Notes: a model not told the origin generated them from the sequence alone. A stretch of 64,000 nucleotides of DNA from Caldora sp965222765 (GCA_965222765.1 CBDCVG010000041.1:224613-288612), one strand, 5' to 3'; counted from the first letter of the stretch, positions 1 to 8,245 are shown. Program-made: numbers and translations.

Positions 1-331
1 AAATATCCCCATGCCAAGCCCAAACTGGGATTTCTGCTTCTTTGAGTAAGTCGCTCAGACGCTCAAATTGATCATTGATTAGGGCTTTAATTGGACCAAT
101 ATACAGTACTCCAATGGTTGTTGAGGGGTTTTGGTTTAGTAGCGTCAAAACCGGTAGAAAGGCAGCTTCTGTTTTACCAGAAGCTGTACCAGCCGCTAGT
201 AACAGGTGAGCATGGGTATCAAAGATTGCTTGACAGGCGGCAATTTGTACTTGCCTCAATTCTGTCCAGCTGTTGTGATAGATGTATTCCTGAATGAAAG
301 GAGCAAGTCTATCAAAAGGAGATTGGCTCAT
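1..331 (-). CDS. DEAD/DEAH-box helicase, N-terminal part (runs off the left edge)
   Basis: The reverse strand reads from ATG at 331 without a stop to the window edge, giving about 110 residues. It begins MSQSPFDRLAPFIQEYIY, followed by a Q-motif-like stretch (LRQVQIAACQAIF) and a Walker A motif AAGTASGKTEAA at about residue 45. It then reads VLYIGPIKALINDQFERL, the motif Ia region of superfamily 2 helicases of the Lhr/DEAD type. The C-terminal part lies outside the window, so the subfamily cannot be fixed. ATP-dependent nucleic-acid unwinding is inferred from the family. Confidence 0.85.
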   Translation of the reverse strand, partial: MSQSPFDRLAPFIQEYIYHNSWTELRQVQIAACQAIFDTHAHLLLAAGTASGKTEAAFLPVLTLLNQNPSTTIGVLYIGPIKALINDQFERLSDLLKEAEIPVWAWHGDI

Positions 332-368
332 TTTTTAGGGAGCTGGGAAGCTGGGGAAGACAAATATA

Positions 369-402
369 CCAAACAACAAATGACAAATGACAAATGACAA
401 AC
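369..402. repeat. Heptanucleotide repeat TGACAAA
   Basis: Short run of the 7-bp unit TGACAAA (with AACAAA variants) between the helicase and the HEAT gene. It is one of many heptamer repeats in this window, resembling the STRR repeats described from filamentous cyanobacteria. Confidence 0.7.
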
Positions 403-412
403 AACAACTTAA

Positions 413-1075
413 TCAAATTGACTTCAAGCTTACTTGAGCTTCCTGAGCAACTTGCGTAAAACTATCATCTGCCAGAGTTTCCAAAATTGAGCGAACCTCT
501 TCTCCCCCTAATTTACCTAGAGCCTGCGCTACTCGGTAGCGTACTTGCCAGTCTGGATTGCTAGCATAGGGAATCAAAAGAGGTACAGCACTCGTATTAC
601 CTAATTCTCCCAAGGCACTAATCGCCATAGTTTGTATGAGGCTGTTATCAGAACTTAGAGCAGATAGCAAAAGTTCAAAAGAGCGCGGCTCTCCTAATTC
701 TCCCAAAGTTGCAATAATACTGACTTTAACTACCCACTCAGGACTATCTTGGTAAAGCTGCTGTAAATCATCATAGGCTTCTGTGAGCTTGAGTGCTCCC
801 AAAGCGTCTGCTGCTGCTGCTTGAACATCGGGTTCTGAGTCACTCAAGCGATCGCGTAAAATATTGAGAGATACTGCTAAATCCTGAATACCCAGTACAT
901 CCATTTGGCTTACTGCCGCATAACGGACACGAGTATTGGGATCATTAATCAGTGGCTGAACTAACTCAAATGCCACCGCTGGCTCCAGTTGGCGTAGTTG
1001 ATTAACTCCACTGAGGCGGTTGCCATAATCTGGCGAATTCAGCAGTTCTTGGACAGACTCACGAGTAATGGTCAT
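413..1075 (-). CDS. nblB: HEAT-repeat protein, NblB-like (phycobilisome degradation or lyase-like)
   Basis: This 220-residue protein is built almost entirely of HEAT-like helical repeats of about 30 residues, with recurring motifs such as VRYAAVSQMDVLG, VQAAAADALGAL, IQTMAISALGELG and VRYRVAQALGKLG. Length, the N-terminal form (ESVQELLNSPDYGNRLSGV) and repeat architecture match the cyanobacterial NblB family. NblB is related to bilin-lyase HEAT subunits and is needed for phycobilisome breakdown under starvation. No catalytic residue can be pointed to, so a general scaffold role remains possible. It is followed on the same strand by heptamer repeats and sits next to a CBS-domain gene. Confidence 0.65.
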   Translation of the reverse strand: MTITRESVQELLNSPDYGNRLSGVNQLRQLEPAVAFELVQPLINDPNTRVRYAAVSQMDVLGIQDLAVSLNILRDRLSDSEPDVQAAAADALGALKLTEAYDDLQQLYQDSPEWVVKVSIIATLGELGEPRSFELLLSALSSDNSLIQTMAISALGELGNTSAVPLLIPYASNPDWQVRYRVAQALGKLGGEEVRSILETLADDSFTQVAQEAQVSLKSI

Positions 1076-1077
1076 TT

Positions 1078-1104
1078 GTTGTTTGTTATTTGTTATTTGT
1101 TATT
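1078..1104. repeat. Heptanucleotide repeat TTGTTAT
   Basis: Tandem TTGTTAT units directly upstream of the NblB-like gene start codon. Same class as the other heptamer arrays in this window. Confidence 0.65.
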
Positions 1105-1207
1105 TGTTGCTTGGGAATTGAGAATGGAGAATCGGGAGTTGGAAATATCTCCCGCAGCTTCCCCATCTCCCCTAGCTCCTATCTCCGCCTCTTCCTTGTC
1201 TCATTCA

Positions 1208-1675
1208 TTACTCATCAAACTTGGCTGCCATAGCTCGTACAATATCTCCAGGGGTGAGAATGCCAATTACCTTGCCCGCATCATCTACTACTGGTAGGCG
1301 GCGGATGGATTTTTCTTGCATCAACCTGGCAGCTTTTGGTAAAGGTTGATCTGGTTTGACAGTGCTAGGTTCATCACTCATCACCTCTTCAACCGTTTGT
1401 CCTAGTGCTTTGTGGAGTTCTTTATCGTAACGGGCTGGATTTTCTAGGTAAATAACGCTATCCAAAAACATGATGTAGACTGGTGGCTCTACTCCCGTCT
1501 CCTGCCACAGCAAGTCGGTTTCTGAAATCACACCTACCAAGTTACCTGTTTCGTCAACTACTGGTAAACCACTGATGCGGTGTTCAGCAATCAGTTTGAT
1601 TGCTTCCTTGATTGGTGTCTGGGGCTCCACCATAATGGGGTCCCTCGTCATGACTTCGGCGACAGTTTGCGACAT
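1208..1675 (-). CDS. Tandem CBS-domain protein
   Basis: A 155-residue protein made of two CBS modules, residues about 5-60 and 90-150. Typical signatures are VAEVMTRDPIMVEPQTPI, AIKLIAEHRISGLPVVDE, VGVISETDLL and the second-domain counterparts SIRRLPVVDDAGKVIGILTPGDI. Such stand-alone CBS pairs bind adenosine nucleotides and regulate partner proteins. No partner domain is fused and none is encoded next to it. It starts at ATG 1675 and ends in a spacer holding heptamer-type repeats. Confidence 0.9.
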   Translation of the reverse strand: MSQTVAEVMTRDPIMVEPQTPIKEAIKLIAEHRISGLPVVDETGNLVGVISETDLLWQETGVEPPVYIMFLDSVIYLENPARYDKELHKALGQTVEEVMSDEPSTVKPDQPLPKAARLMQEKSIRRLPVVDDAGKVIGILTPGDIVRAMAAKFDE

Positions 1676-1776
1676 CCTCAGTTTTTCATCTAATTACTGG
1701 GTAATGGATTCATTTTCACATTCCATCTGTCAATAACACTAGAGAAGTCGAAAAACTTTACTGAAAGCTGAGGTAT

Positions 1777-1811
1777 GGTGCGTTACGCTATCGCTAACAG
1801 CACCCTACGGC
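1777..1811. repeat. Palindrome of the GGTGCGTTACGC...ACC type
   Basis: Short inverted repeat (GGTGCGTTACGC, then GCTAACAGCACC) at the left edge of the 130-bp tandem block. A sister copy, GGTGTGTTACGC...ACACACC, lies at 13865-13890. Confidence 0.6.
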
Positions 1812-1823
1812 ACATCCATATAA

Positions 1824-2330
1824 CAAATTATATTTCCTAGGACTTACGCACCGTCACAGAATTATCTCATCCTGAGCGATAGCATAGTGAAGCATCTCTA
1901 ACTAATCGCTCAAATCCCAGATTCTTCGTTCCGCTTTGCTGCACTCAGAATGACAAATTATATTTCCTAGGACTTACGCACCGTCACAGAATTATCTCAT
2001 CTTGAGGGATAGCATAGTGAAGCATCTCTAACTAATCGCTCAAATCCCAGATTCTTCGTTCCGCTTTGCTGCACTCAGAATGACAAATTATATTTCCTAG
2101 GACTTACACACTGTCACGAAATTATGTCATCCTGAGGGATAGCATAGTGAAGCATCTCTAAGTAATCGCTCAAATCCCAGATTCTTCGTTCCGCTTTGTG
2201 CACTCAGAATGACAAATTATATTTCCTAGTACTTACGCACTGTCACGAAATTATGTCATCCTGAGCGATAGCGAAGGATCTCCAGACGACCGAGATACTT
2301 CACTATCACCTCAGCATGACACTTGAGTAC
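1824..2330. repeat. Tandem repeat, 130-bp unit, about four copies
   Basis: Units begin at 1824, 1954, 2084 and 2213, giving periods of 130, 130 and 129 bp, and differ by only a few bases; the fourth is partial. Each unit opens with CAAATTATATTTCCTAG and GACTTACGCAC, then GTCACAGAATTATCTCATC, and closes with CGCTTTGCTGCACTCAGAATG. The unit contains the end motif (GGACTTACGCACCGT) of the dispersed hairpin element seen at 8246, 32456 and 50022. No gene is evident, and it accounts for most of the 1676-2815 spacer. Confidence 0.9.
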
Positions 2331-2359
2331 TGGCGCGACACACCTAAAATGAGGGAATA
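2325..2359. repeat. End of a TACTGGCGCGACAC element
   Basis: 35 bp here match 29303-29337 exactly. That second site is the left end of a MITE with terminal inverted repeats AGTACTGGCGCGACAC. Here only the left end survives and it runs into a GCGAGCATCTTGC palindrome. Confidence 0.75.
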
Positions 2360-2423
2360 GTGCGAGCATCTTGCTTACGTTTGACTGATCGATCGCGAGC
2401 GAGACGCTCGCACTACATTCTTA

Positions 2424-2456
2424 AATTCTAAATTCTAAATTCTAAATTCTAAATTC
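2424..2456. repeat. Heptanucleotide repeat AATTCTA
   Basis: Four to five tandem AATTCTA units. The rest of the spacer to 2815 shows no convincing gene, and around 2705-2735 it holds another end of the ACGGTGCGTAAG hairpin family. Confidence 0.75.
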
Positions 2457-2814
2457 CCCAACCGGTAGCTTAACCAAGAAGGAGGTGCTTTTTTCCTTCA
2501 TCTTCCCATCACCCCGTCTAACTTTTCGGACTTTATTCAAAGCTCGGTTAATGTCAGGGAAACTAACAAGTGGGGGACTTTATATATGGGCGCACACTTT
2601 ACCGATTATGAAATAAATAATAGCAAAAAATAATAGCGATCGCAACCAACAAAGAGTATTTGCTAGATCATATTGAGATATTGTCCATGCTACCGGTGTT
2701 GGATGACATAATTCCGTTACGGTGCGTAAGCCCTACTTTTGTCCTCAGAGGTGACCAAAAGTGGGATCGCTTGTTAGGATATCTGACTAGAGGCACTCAG
2801 TACGAGCACATATC

Positions 2815-3072
2815 ATGGTCGAATCACAACCAGCATCAGTGGAATTCCTAACTCCAGAAGAATCGGCTGATGTTGATCGAGCGCTGATGTCATCTTCTGA
2901 GAAATTTTTGACTAGGCTGACTATTTCTTCGCTAAAACTGTTGTGCTACATCGCTAATGATCTTGGTGTCCCTGTTGAAGAACTGACTCACCAGCAGATA
3001 ATTGACTGGATTGAGAATGATTGTAAGATTCGGCGAGAGCAGGGAATTGAGGCAGCAGTTTTGAAGTGGTAA
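2815..3072 (+). CDS. Small protein upstream of parA, unknown family
   Basis: 85 residues from ATG, acidic N-terminus (MVESQPASVEFLTPEESADV) followed by a helical C-terminus (TISSLKLLCYIANDLGVPVEELTHQQIIDWIEND). I do not recognise a named domain. It ends 52 bp before the ParA start on the same strand, so it is probably part of that locus. By position it could be a DNA-binding or partner protein of the ATPase. That is inference only. Confidence 0.6.
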   Translation: MVESQPASVEFLTPEESADVDRALMSSSEKFLTRLTISSLKLLCYIANDLGVPVEELTHQQIIDWIENDCKIRREQGIEAAVLKW

Positions 3073-3124
3073 GGCTTGATGGGGGCATTTACTTGGTTCA
3101 CATCAGCTAAATTGGAGAGTTTTA

Positions 3125-3985
3125 GTGACAATAGTTATTTCTTTAATTAACCTCAAAGGAGGTGTAGGTAAGACAACAACAACTATTGCTGTCGCGGAAA
3201 TTTTGGCAGGGGTTTTCTGTCAAAAGGTTTTGGTAATCGATCTTGATCCTCAAACGAATGCTACAGTAATGCTGATCGGGGAAGAAAAATGGGAGGAACT
3301 TAACGACAATTACCATACTTTATCCCAACTGTTTCTCGATGCTATTGCTCCGGATAACCGTAAATTTGACTTGGCTCAAACTCTGCAACGTCAAGTCTCG
3401 AATGTCACAGATGTAGAAACTCTAGACTTACTACCTTCGAGTCTAGATTTGGTTGATATTCAATACAAATTAGCAACTATTCCTACAGGAAAATTCTATG
3501 CTTTGAGTCCCATAGATGTACTACGCAGAGGAATTAAACCAATTATTGAGCACTACGACTATGTATTGATTGACTGTCCCCCTAATTTAGGTATTATTAC
3601 TCTTAATGGGCTACAAATTTCCCAAAGTTATATTATCCCCACTATTCCTGATTTACTCTCAACCTACGGCATTCCCCAAGTAATCGCTACGGTTCATGAT
3701 TTCTCAGAAACTATTGGTCAAAAAATTGAACCCCTAGGAATTATTATCTCTAAGTATCAAGCCGATATGACTCTCCATGAGCGAGTAGTTAAAGAGTTAC
3801 GCCGCTATAGCAAAGATGCTCCAGTATTTGATACCCAAATACCCCAAAGGCAGCAGATTGCTGAAGCAGCAGAGTTTTTAAAGCCTCATAAATTTTCAAC
3901 CCTTAAGCAAAAATGGGGTAGTGTTGGTCAGTTTCAAAGTTACTTAAACTTAACTAAAGAGATTATGAAGAGGGCAGTTGCATGA
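3125..3985 (+). CDS. ParA-family ATPase
   Basis: This 286-residue protein has the deviant Walker A motif KGGVGKTTTT at residues 11-20, Walker A' VLVIDLDPQTNATV near residue 36, and Walker B YVLIDCPPNLGIITL near residue 144. All are diagnostic for ParA/Soj partition or positioning ATPases. It starts at GTG 3125. Members use ATP-dependent dimerisation and nonspecific DNA binding to move DNA or protein cargo. No ParB follows. A small gene precedes it, and a 13-codon ORF overlaps its stop by ATGA. The locus may be of plasmid or island origin, or may position another cargo. Confidence 0.92.
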   Translation: MTIVISLINLKGGVGKTTTTIAVAEILAGVFCQKVLVIDLDPQTNATVMLIGEEKWEELNDNYHTLSQLFLDAIAPDNRKFDLAQTLQRQVSNVTDVETLDLLPSSLDLVDIQYKLATIPTGKFYALSPIDVLRRGIKPIIEHYDYVLIDCPPNLGIITLNGLQISQSYIIPTIPDLLSTYGIPQVIATVHDFSETIGQKIEPLGIIISKYQADMTLHERVVKELRRYSKDAPVFDTQIPQRQQIAEAAEFLKPHKFSTLKQKWGSVGQFQSYLNLTKEIMKRAVA

Positions 3986-4023
3986 GTGTTGAAAAGCCAA
4001 GCTATTGCGCATTTAAACTGTGA
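3982..4023 (+). pseudogene. 13-codon ORF overlapping parA stop (possible truncated third gene)
   Basis: ATG at 3982 overlaps the parA stop as ATGA, the classic translational-coupling arrangement, and encodes only MSVEKPSYCAFKL before TGA. The coupling suggests that a longer third gene of the parA operon once began here and has been lost. No continuation was found in any frame downstream. Confidence 0.35.
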
Positions 4024-4333
4024 TAACTTAATTGCCTTTGTTTTTGAATCCCCCCCATTTTATAATCAACCCTCCTTCATTTAACACTGGTTTGATTATT
4101 AAGTTTTATTATACTAATTTAAATGCGGGAGAACTTGGCAGCTTTGATTCCTCAGTACAATTTATTTTTAACAAGCTAATCGAATATTATGAAAAATTTG
4201 TTAAGATTTCTGTCTACAGCTTTCTCAATTAAGCTAAGCTGAGGTTATTCAGATTCACTATATCAACAGCTTAAGCCATTGTGGTTAAGTTATGTTATGA
4301 CAAAGTTTGAATCAAAGAAAAGGAGTATACGAT
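4024..4333. other. AT-rich spacer without a convincing gene
   Basis: Between the parA locus and the HTH gene. It contains a 66-codon open frame with no start context and biased composition, which I do not accept as a gene. A Shine-Dalgarno-like AAAAGGAG lies just before the HTH gene start at 4334. Confidence 0.5.
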
Positions 4334-5002
4334 ATGGCTCACTTGCGCATTAAAAAATTTCTGAGTGACCGAGGAATAACAGAGACAGATTTATCTCAAC
4401 TTACTCGAATTCCAGAAAATACTCTTAATAGATATGCTCAGGAGTCTATTGACATCAATGAAGATACTGTTAAGGATATCCGAAAAATTGCATCTCAACT
4501 CAATATTCCTCCTGCCAAGCTAATTCAACCAGTACGTAAGCAATCAGGAATACGCTTAAAAATTATTGAGGTGTTAGAAAATTCTCAAGACAGTAAATTG
4601 AATTTTAAGAAACTTAGCGAACTTTGTGAACGATTGCAAGTACATCCATCAATACTAGTTTTGTATAGTACACAAGTTATGCTCAAAGAAAAATGGGAAG
4701 AAGAGCAAACTCAAAAAGATATTAGTTCTATTGCATCGATTTTAGGTGTTTCTATTGAAGAATTAGCAGTAATTGAAGATCCTCCAATTACTAAAATTAG
4801 ACTTGATGATTTTCTTAAAGAAAAGGGATTGACGATTGAGCAATTCAGCCTTTTAAACGATTTTCCAGTCACAACAACTAAGTTTCTTGCTTCACAGCCC
4901 ATTGATTTGTTAGCATTTAAAAGATTTTCACAATATCAACAAGTTATCGGAACTTGCTGTAAATACATAGGTTGCTGGTTGTGTAAAGAATGCTGCTCAT
5001 GA
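4334..5002 (+). CDS. Multi-HTH (XRE/Cro-like) protein, C-terminus probably frameshifted
   Basis: Start ATG 4334 is chosen because AAAGGAG lies about 9 bp upstream. Three successive segments resemble Cro/C1-type or AlbA-like helical modules, beginning LRIKKFLSDRGITETDLSQL, then IRLKIIEVLENS and TKIRLDDFLKEKGLTIEQFSL. The last 16 residues (GTCCKYIGCWLCKECC) are unlike the rest and unusually cysteine-rich. The overlapping frame beginning at 4923 reads INKLSELAVNT, which resembles the second module's FKKLSELCERL. The present stop therefore looks like a product of frameshift. DNA binding is a likely role; no target is known. The membrane-pentapeptide gene follows. Confidence 0.6.
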   Translation: MAHLRIKKFLSDRGITETDLSQLTRIPENTLNRYAQESIDINEDTVKDIRKIASQLNIPPAKLIQPVRKQSGIRLKIIEVLENSQDSKLNFKKLSELCERLQVHPSILVLYSTQVMLKEKWEEEQTQKDISSIASILGVSIEELAVIEDPPITKIRLDDFLKEKGLTIEQFSLLNDFPVTTTKFLASQPIDLLAFKRFSQYQQVIGTCCKYIGCWLCKECCS

Positions 5003-5252
5003 AAGATATACAGTCTTTAAGCAAAATAAATCAATTGAAATGTTTGCAAAAAAGAAATCTTGGAAGCACATTATTAGTACTATTAGCAACTATATTCAAC
5101 TCACTCTTGAGTATTGTTAGTATTATATCAGTAGATTTTTTTTTACTCAAAGTAACTATATACAAAAAGGAATACACCAAAATATTACATTTTATTTAAT
5201 ATATATTTTATTCTTAATAATTTATATTGTATCTGGTTTTTTTCTTCCTATA
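4923..5252 (+). pseudogene. Decayed coding stretch linking the HTH gene to the pentapeptide gene
   Basis: In the same frame as the pentapeptide ORF that follows, this stretch reads DFHNINKLSELAVNT, a TAG, VAGCVKNAAHERYTVFKQ and onward, a second TAG near 5117, then an open run with a hydrophobic segment (FYLIYILFLIIYIVSGFFLP) leading straight into the next gene. It looks like former coding sequence broken by one frameshift and two amber codons. Alternatively the membrane protein simply starts at an unidentified codon within it. Confidence 0.4.
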
Positions 5253-6944
5253 TTGGGGTTCCAATTTTTCTCTGGTATTGCAGTTACTGCTGTTACAATT
5301 GTCATCTTCTTAGTTTTTTTTATTGGATTTATTTTTGATTTAAAGACCATTGTAACCTCGACCTTATTCATAGTTATAGCAATTGCAAGTGGATGGGTAG
5401 CACAAATAGCTTTTGCTATTGGTCTCATTTTTGTTTACTCATTTTGGAGATCTTTTGGTATATTATTGTCAGTATTCTCGTCTGCATTAGTATCGATCTT
5501 CGTCATTAATGCACTAGCTGATGTACCCAGTAGTTTTGATATTACCTACGTTGACCGTGCAATTTCTTTTTTGTGTTCCAACCTACTTGTATTTTTAGCT
5601 ACCATAATTGCCTTTAGAGCCCTTCATGGACATTCTCGTTTCGATTGGTTTAGGGAGAAAGCAATTTTTTTTGCTGCATTTTGGGGAGTTTCTTTTTATC
5701 GAGCAAATCTGGCTGAAATAAGCTTTGATGATTTAGATCTGAGTCACACAGATTTTCGAGAGTCAAAGCTTTTACATACAAGCTTCAGAGGAGCAAAAAA
5801 TCTCAGATTTGCACGTTTATCTGGTACGATTTTGGCTCAACCAAAAGTTCAAAAATTGCTTACCTTACCTCTTGGTGTCGAAATACTCGACAAAGATTTT
5901 AGCTATCTTGATTTATCAGGTGCAAGTTTGAAGAATATAAATCTGGAAGGAGCAGTATTTGTAGGAGCTAATTTAACAAATGTAGATTTTAGTGGTGCTA
6001 ATCTCTCAGGTGCTAACTTTACTAAAGCCCAGCTCTTTGATACAAACTTTTCTAGAGCTATCCTTGATGAAATTTGTATTCAGGATTGGTCTATTAATCA
6101 TCGCACTTGTTTTCAATCTGTCCAATGTTCTTGGGTTTACTTACAGCAGGGTAAATATGGCTTCTTAGAAAAAAAACCTGATATTGGTGAATTCCAACCA
6201 AGTGAATTTGAAAAGTGGATCAGGCAACTCCAAGATACTATTGACCTAATTCTCAGAGAACAACCAAATGTTCCAGCAATGGTCAAGGCTATTGAGAGAG
6301 TTGCACATAATTCTAATGGTCTCGATCCTTCACGTTTTAGTATAGAGAGTAAAGGTGAGAATCTATATGTTGCCAGGATAGGAACAACACCTGGAGCTGA
6401 TAAAGCTGAGCTGGCTAGCACTATTGTGATTAATTACAACTCAATCAATGAAATAATGATACAAGGAGAGAGTAATCGTTTATTACTGAATCCTGAAGGA
6501 GGTTATATGGAAAATCAAAACCAAAATATTCATGCTGGTGGTAACTTTGATATGTCCAGTGGAGCAAGAGTTAATGTTGGTAGGGATGTAGTTGGTTCTA
6601 GTATTACTTTGGGCGATTTAAATGGTCAAGTTTCTAATGCAATTAACTCTTTAAGTGATATAGAAACAAGTGATGAGCAAAATATAGCAAAAGTTTTCGC
6701 TGCTTTACAGTCTACTATCAATGGCGATCAGGCATTATCTCAGGCAAATAAAACTGAGGCTATGGAAGCTGTCTCGACTTTAGCGGAAGAAGCTCAGAAG
6801 CCGAAAGAGCAAAGGATTACAAAACTTTGTTCAATGGCAGTAAATGCGCTAAAAGGTATAAATAGCACGGTTACAGACGTAAGCAAGTTAGCTGATATAC
6901 TGGAAACTCATTTACCTACTATTATCAAGTTCTTTGGACTCTGA
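5253..6944 (+). CDS. Membrane-anchored pentapeptide-repeat protein
   Basis: The 563 residues start at TTG 5253, but the frame is open upstream and the true N-terminus is probably longer. Residues 1-125 contain about four hydrophobic segments. Residues about 150-260 hold pentapeptide repeats of the A(D/N)LXX kind (FSYLDLSGASLKNINLEGA, then GANLTNVDFSGANLSGANF). A middle region (EFEKWIRQLQDTIDLIL) leads to a C-terminal part with a glycine-rich turn region (NQNIHAGGNFDMSSGARVNV) and a helical tail. Pentapeptide repeats fold as a quadrilateral beta helix used as a scaffold. The C-terminal architecture recalls cyanobacterial multidomain signalling proteins, but I cannot name a function. Confidence 0.65.
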   Translation: MGFQFFSGIAVTAVTIVIFLVFFIGFIFDLKTIVTSTLFIVIAIASGWVAQIAFAIGLIFVYSFWRSFGILLSVFSSALVSIFVINALADVPSSFDITYVDRAISFLCSNLLVFLATIIAFRALHGHSRFDWFREKAIFFAAFWGVSFYRANLAEISFDDLDLSHTDFRESKLLHTSFRGAKNLRFARLSGTILAQPKVQKLLTLPLGVEILDKDFSYLDLSGASLKNINLEGAVFVGANLTNVDFSGANLSGANFTKAQLFDTNFSRAILDEICIQDWSINHRTCFQSVQCSWVYLQQGKYGFLEKKPDIGEFQPSEFEKWIRQLQDTIDLILREQPNVPAMVKAIERVAHNSNGLDPSRFSIESKGENLYVARIGTTPGADKAELASTIVINYNSINEIMIQGESNRLLLNPEGGYMENQNQNIHAGGNFDMSSGARVNVGRDVVGSSITLGDLNGQVSNAINSLSDIETSDEQNIAKVFAALQSTINGDQALSQANKTEAMEAVSTLAEEAQKPKEQRITKLCSMAVNALKGINSTVTDVSKLADILETHLPTIIKFFGL

Positions 6945-7092
6945 AACGCTACTGATACTGCTTTGGTACGAGTCTGCCATAAGCAGTTACCGAACAGGGA
7001 CAGTTTCAGTCTTTTAAAACCGTCCCTAAATCTGAATTTTTGAAAATTGCGATCGCACTGGCAACCCTATCTTCGTCCCAAATAAGCGATCG

Positions 7093-7235
7093 CTAAGGCT
7101 ATTTCTAAGAATACAGCAGATTGCAGGTATATGAGGTACAGTAAAACTCTTATGAGGTAAGCATATTGTCCTACATGAGTGTACCTCACCAAGATGAAAT
7201 GTGCTGTAAATGTACTTTGTCAGAAATAGCCTAAG
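7093..7235. mobile_element. MITE-like element with TAAGGCTATTTCT / AGAAATAGCCT ends
   Basis: Inverted terminal repeats at 7093-7106 and 7222-7235 enclose a second inverted pair of the TACAGCAGATTGCAGGTA...GTACA type. A related inner unit occurs at 33450-33554. No ORF. It fills most of the spacer between the pentapeptide gene and the HTH antitoxin; two HIP1 octamers lie at its left edge. Confidence 0.6.
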
Positions 7236-7244
7236 TATCCAGAA

Positions 7245-7574
7245 TCATGGAGCAACAACTCGTGTTTGAGACTGTGAATGGGATAATGGTGTTTTTTTAA
7301 CGACAATTTCCACATCTTGATCAAAAGCGTTTAAAAAGCGAAACAGGCGCATAATCGAAAAGCCTGCTAACTTTCCATTGATTAAAGCGGATATTTTTGG
7401 CTCATCAATTCCTAAAAACTTTGCTGCCTCAGCCTGTGTCATTTGTTGCTGAGTAATAATGTTGCTAATCTTACGAGCAAGTTCTGCCTTGACAAGTAAT
7501 TCGTCAGAGTTGTCTAAACCTAAGTCTGCAAACACATTACCGTTACTTGTTTGTACTCCAATTTCTTGAGTCAT
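7245..7574 (-). CDS. XRE-family HTH protein, solitary antitoxin type
   Basis: 109 residues with a Cro/C1-type HTH (TQAEAAKFLGIDEPKISALINGKLAGFSIMR, residues about 46-76, in two short motifs) and the FLNAFDQDVEIVVKK tail typical of HigA-like or COG5606 antitoxins that pair with Gp49/RelE-like toxins. The toxin gene would be expected just upstream on this strand. The 170 bp there contain only stops, so this antitoxin appears to be an orphan. Confidence 0.8.
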   Translation of the reverse strand: MTQEIGVQTSNGNVFADLGLDNSDELLVKAELARKISNIITQQQMTQAEAAKFLGIDEPKISALINGKLAGFSIMRLFRFLNAFDQDVEIVVKKTPLSHSQSQTRVVAP

Positions 7575-7745
7575 GATTCACTCTCCTTGCTACTTGCTAT
7601 AATTCTCTGAGTGGTAGATAATTGCTGGATACCAATATCATCATTGTTCTGTTTGCAGACGAAGCAGTAGTTAAAAACAACCTTACTCAAGTCGTATGTT
7701 TGTTAAAATATTGCTACAAGGCTAAATGCTTAAGGATATGGCTTT

Positions 7746-8000
7746 ATGGCAATTGTTGTTACCCTTAGCCCAGAGTTAGAAGCGCGATTGCGTGATCAAG
7801 CTGCTCGGCAGGGTCAAGATGTTGATCTGGTTGCATCTGAATTGCTGGCTCGTGTCTTAGAGTGGGAAGAACAAGATTCAGAAGAAACTATTAGAGGCAT
7901 TCAGCAAGGGTTAGACGATTTTGAGGCAGGTAGATTTCGCTCTTTCCAAGAGTTTGCTGATGAACAACGCTGCAAGTATAACTTGCCAGCAGATTCGTGA
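7746..8000 (+). CDS. Antitoxin of a type II toxin-antitoxin pair (ribbon-helix-helix-like)
   Basis: 84 residues beginning MAIVVTLSPELEARLRDQAA, a beta strand plus helix typical of ParD/CopG-like antitoxins, followed by an acidic tail (EEQDSEETIRGIQQGLDDF) that would wrap the toxin. Its stop overlaps the start of the ParE-like ORF by four bases (GTGA), consistent with a co-translated pair whose toxin is now truncated. Confidence 0.75.
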   Translation: MAIVVTLSPELEARLRDQAARQGQDVDLVASELLARVLEWEEQDSEETIRGIQQGLDDFEAGRFRSFQEFADEQRCKYNLPADS

Positions 8001-8182
8001 AGTACCGTATCGAAATTTCAAGTGTGGCAGAAGCTGAAGCTGATAGAGCGTTTCGGCGGTTATCTCAAGTTACCTCCTCTACCAGAGCAATTCAATGGTA
8101 TTCAAGATTGCTACAAGCGATTGAGTCTTTGTCTCAAATGCCAAAACGCTGCGGGAGCATCCCATTTCGGCAAAGAAAGTAG
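7997..8182 (+). pseudogene. Truncated RelE/ParE-family toxin
   Basis: Starts at GTG overlapping the antitoxin stop. The 61 residues begin MKYRIEISSVAEAEADRAF and continue WYSRLLQAIESLSQMPKRC, the N-terminal half of ParE-like toxins. The reading frame then degrades into a short tail (GSIPFRQRK) exactly where a GCGAGCATCTTGCTCGC palindrome begins at 8184. The C-terminal strands carrying conserved residues are missing, so it is probably inactive. Confidence 0.75.
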
Positions 8183-8183
8183 T

Positions 8184-8231
8184 GCGAGCATCTTGCTCGC
8201 TTTCAATGATTCTAGGGAGCAAGATGTTCCC
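8184..8231. repeat. GCATCTTGC-core palindrome pair
   Basis: GCGAGCATCTTGCTCGC at 8184-8200 is followed by AGGGAGCAAGATGTTCCC at 8214-8231, an inverted relative. The same core occurs at 2362, 18347, 18387, 26615 and 33483 in this window. Confidence 0.75.
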
Positions 8232-8245
8232 AACGCTACCTAATC

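Noticed and set aside
1824..2330. The 130-bp tandem block as a CRISPR array
   Set aside because: The whole unit repeats; there are no variable spacers.
2660..2851. 63-codon open frame before the ParA partner
   Set aside because: It runs through an end of the dispersed hairpin element and overlaps the better supported gene at 2815.
4032..4232. 66-codon open frame after parA
   Set aside because: No start context, no recognisable protein pattern and AT-rich composition.
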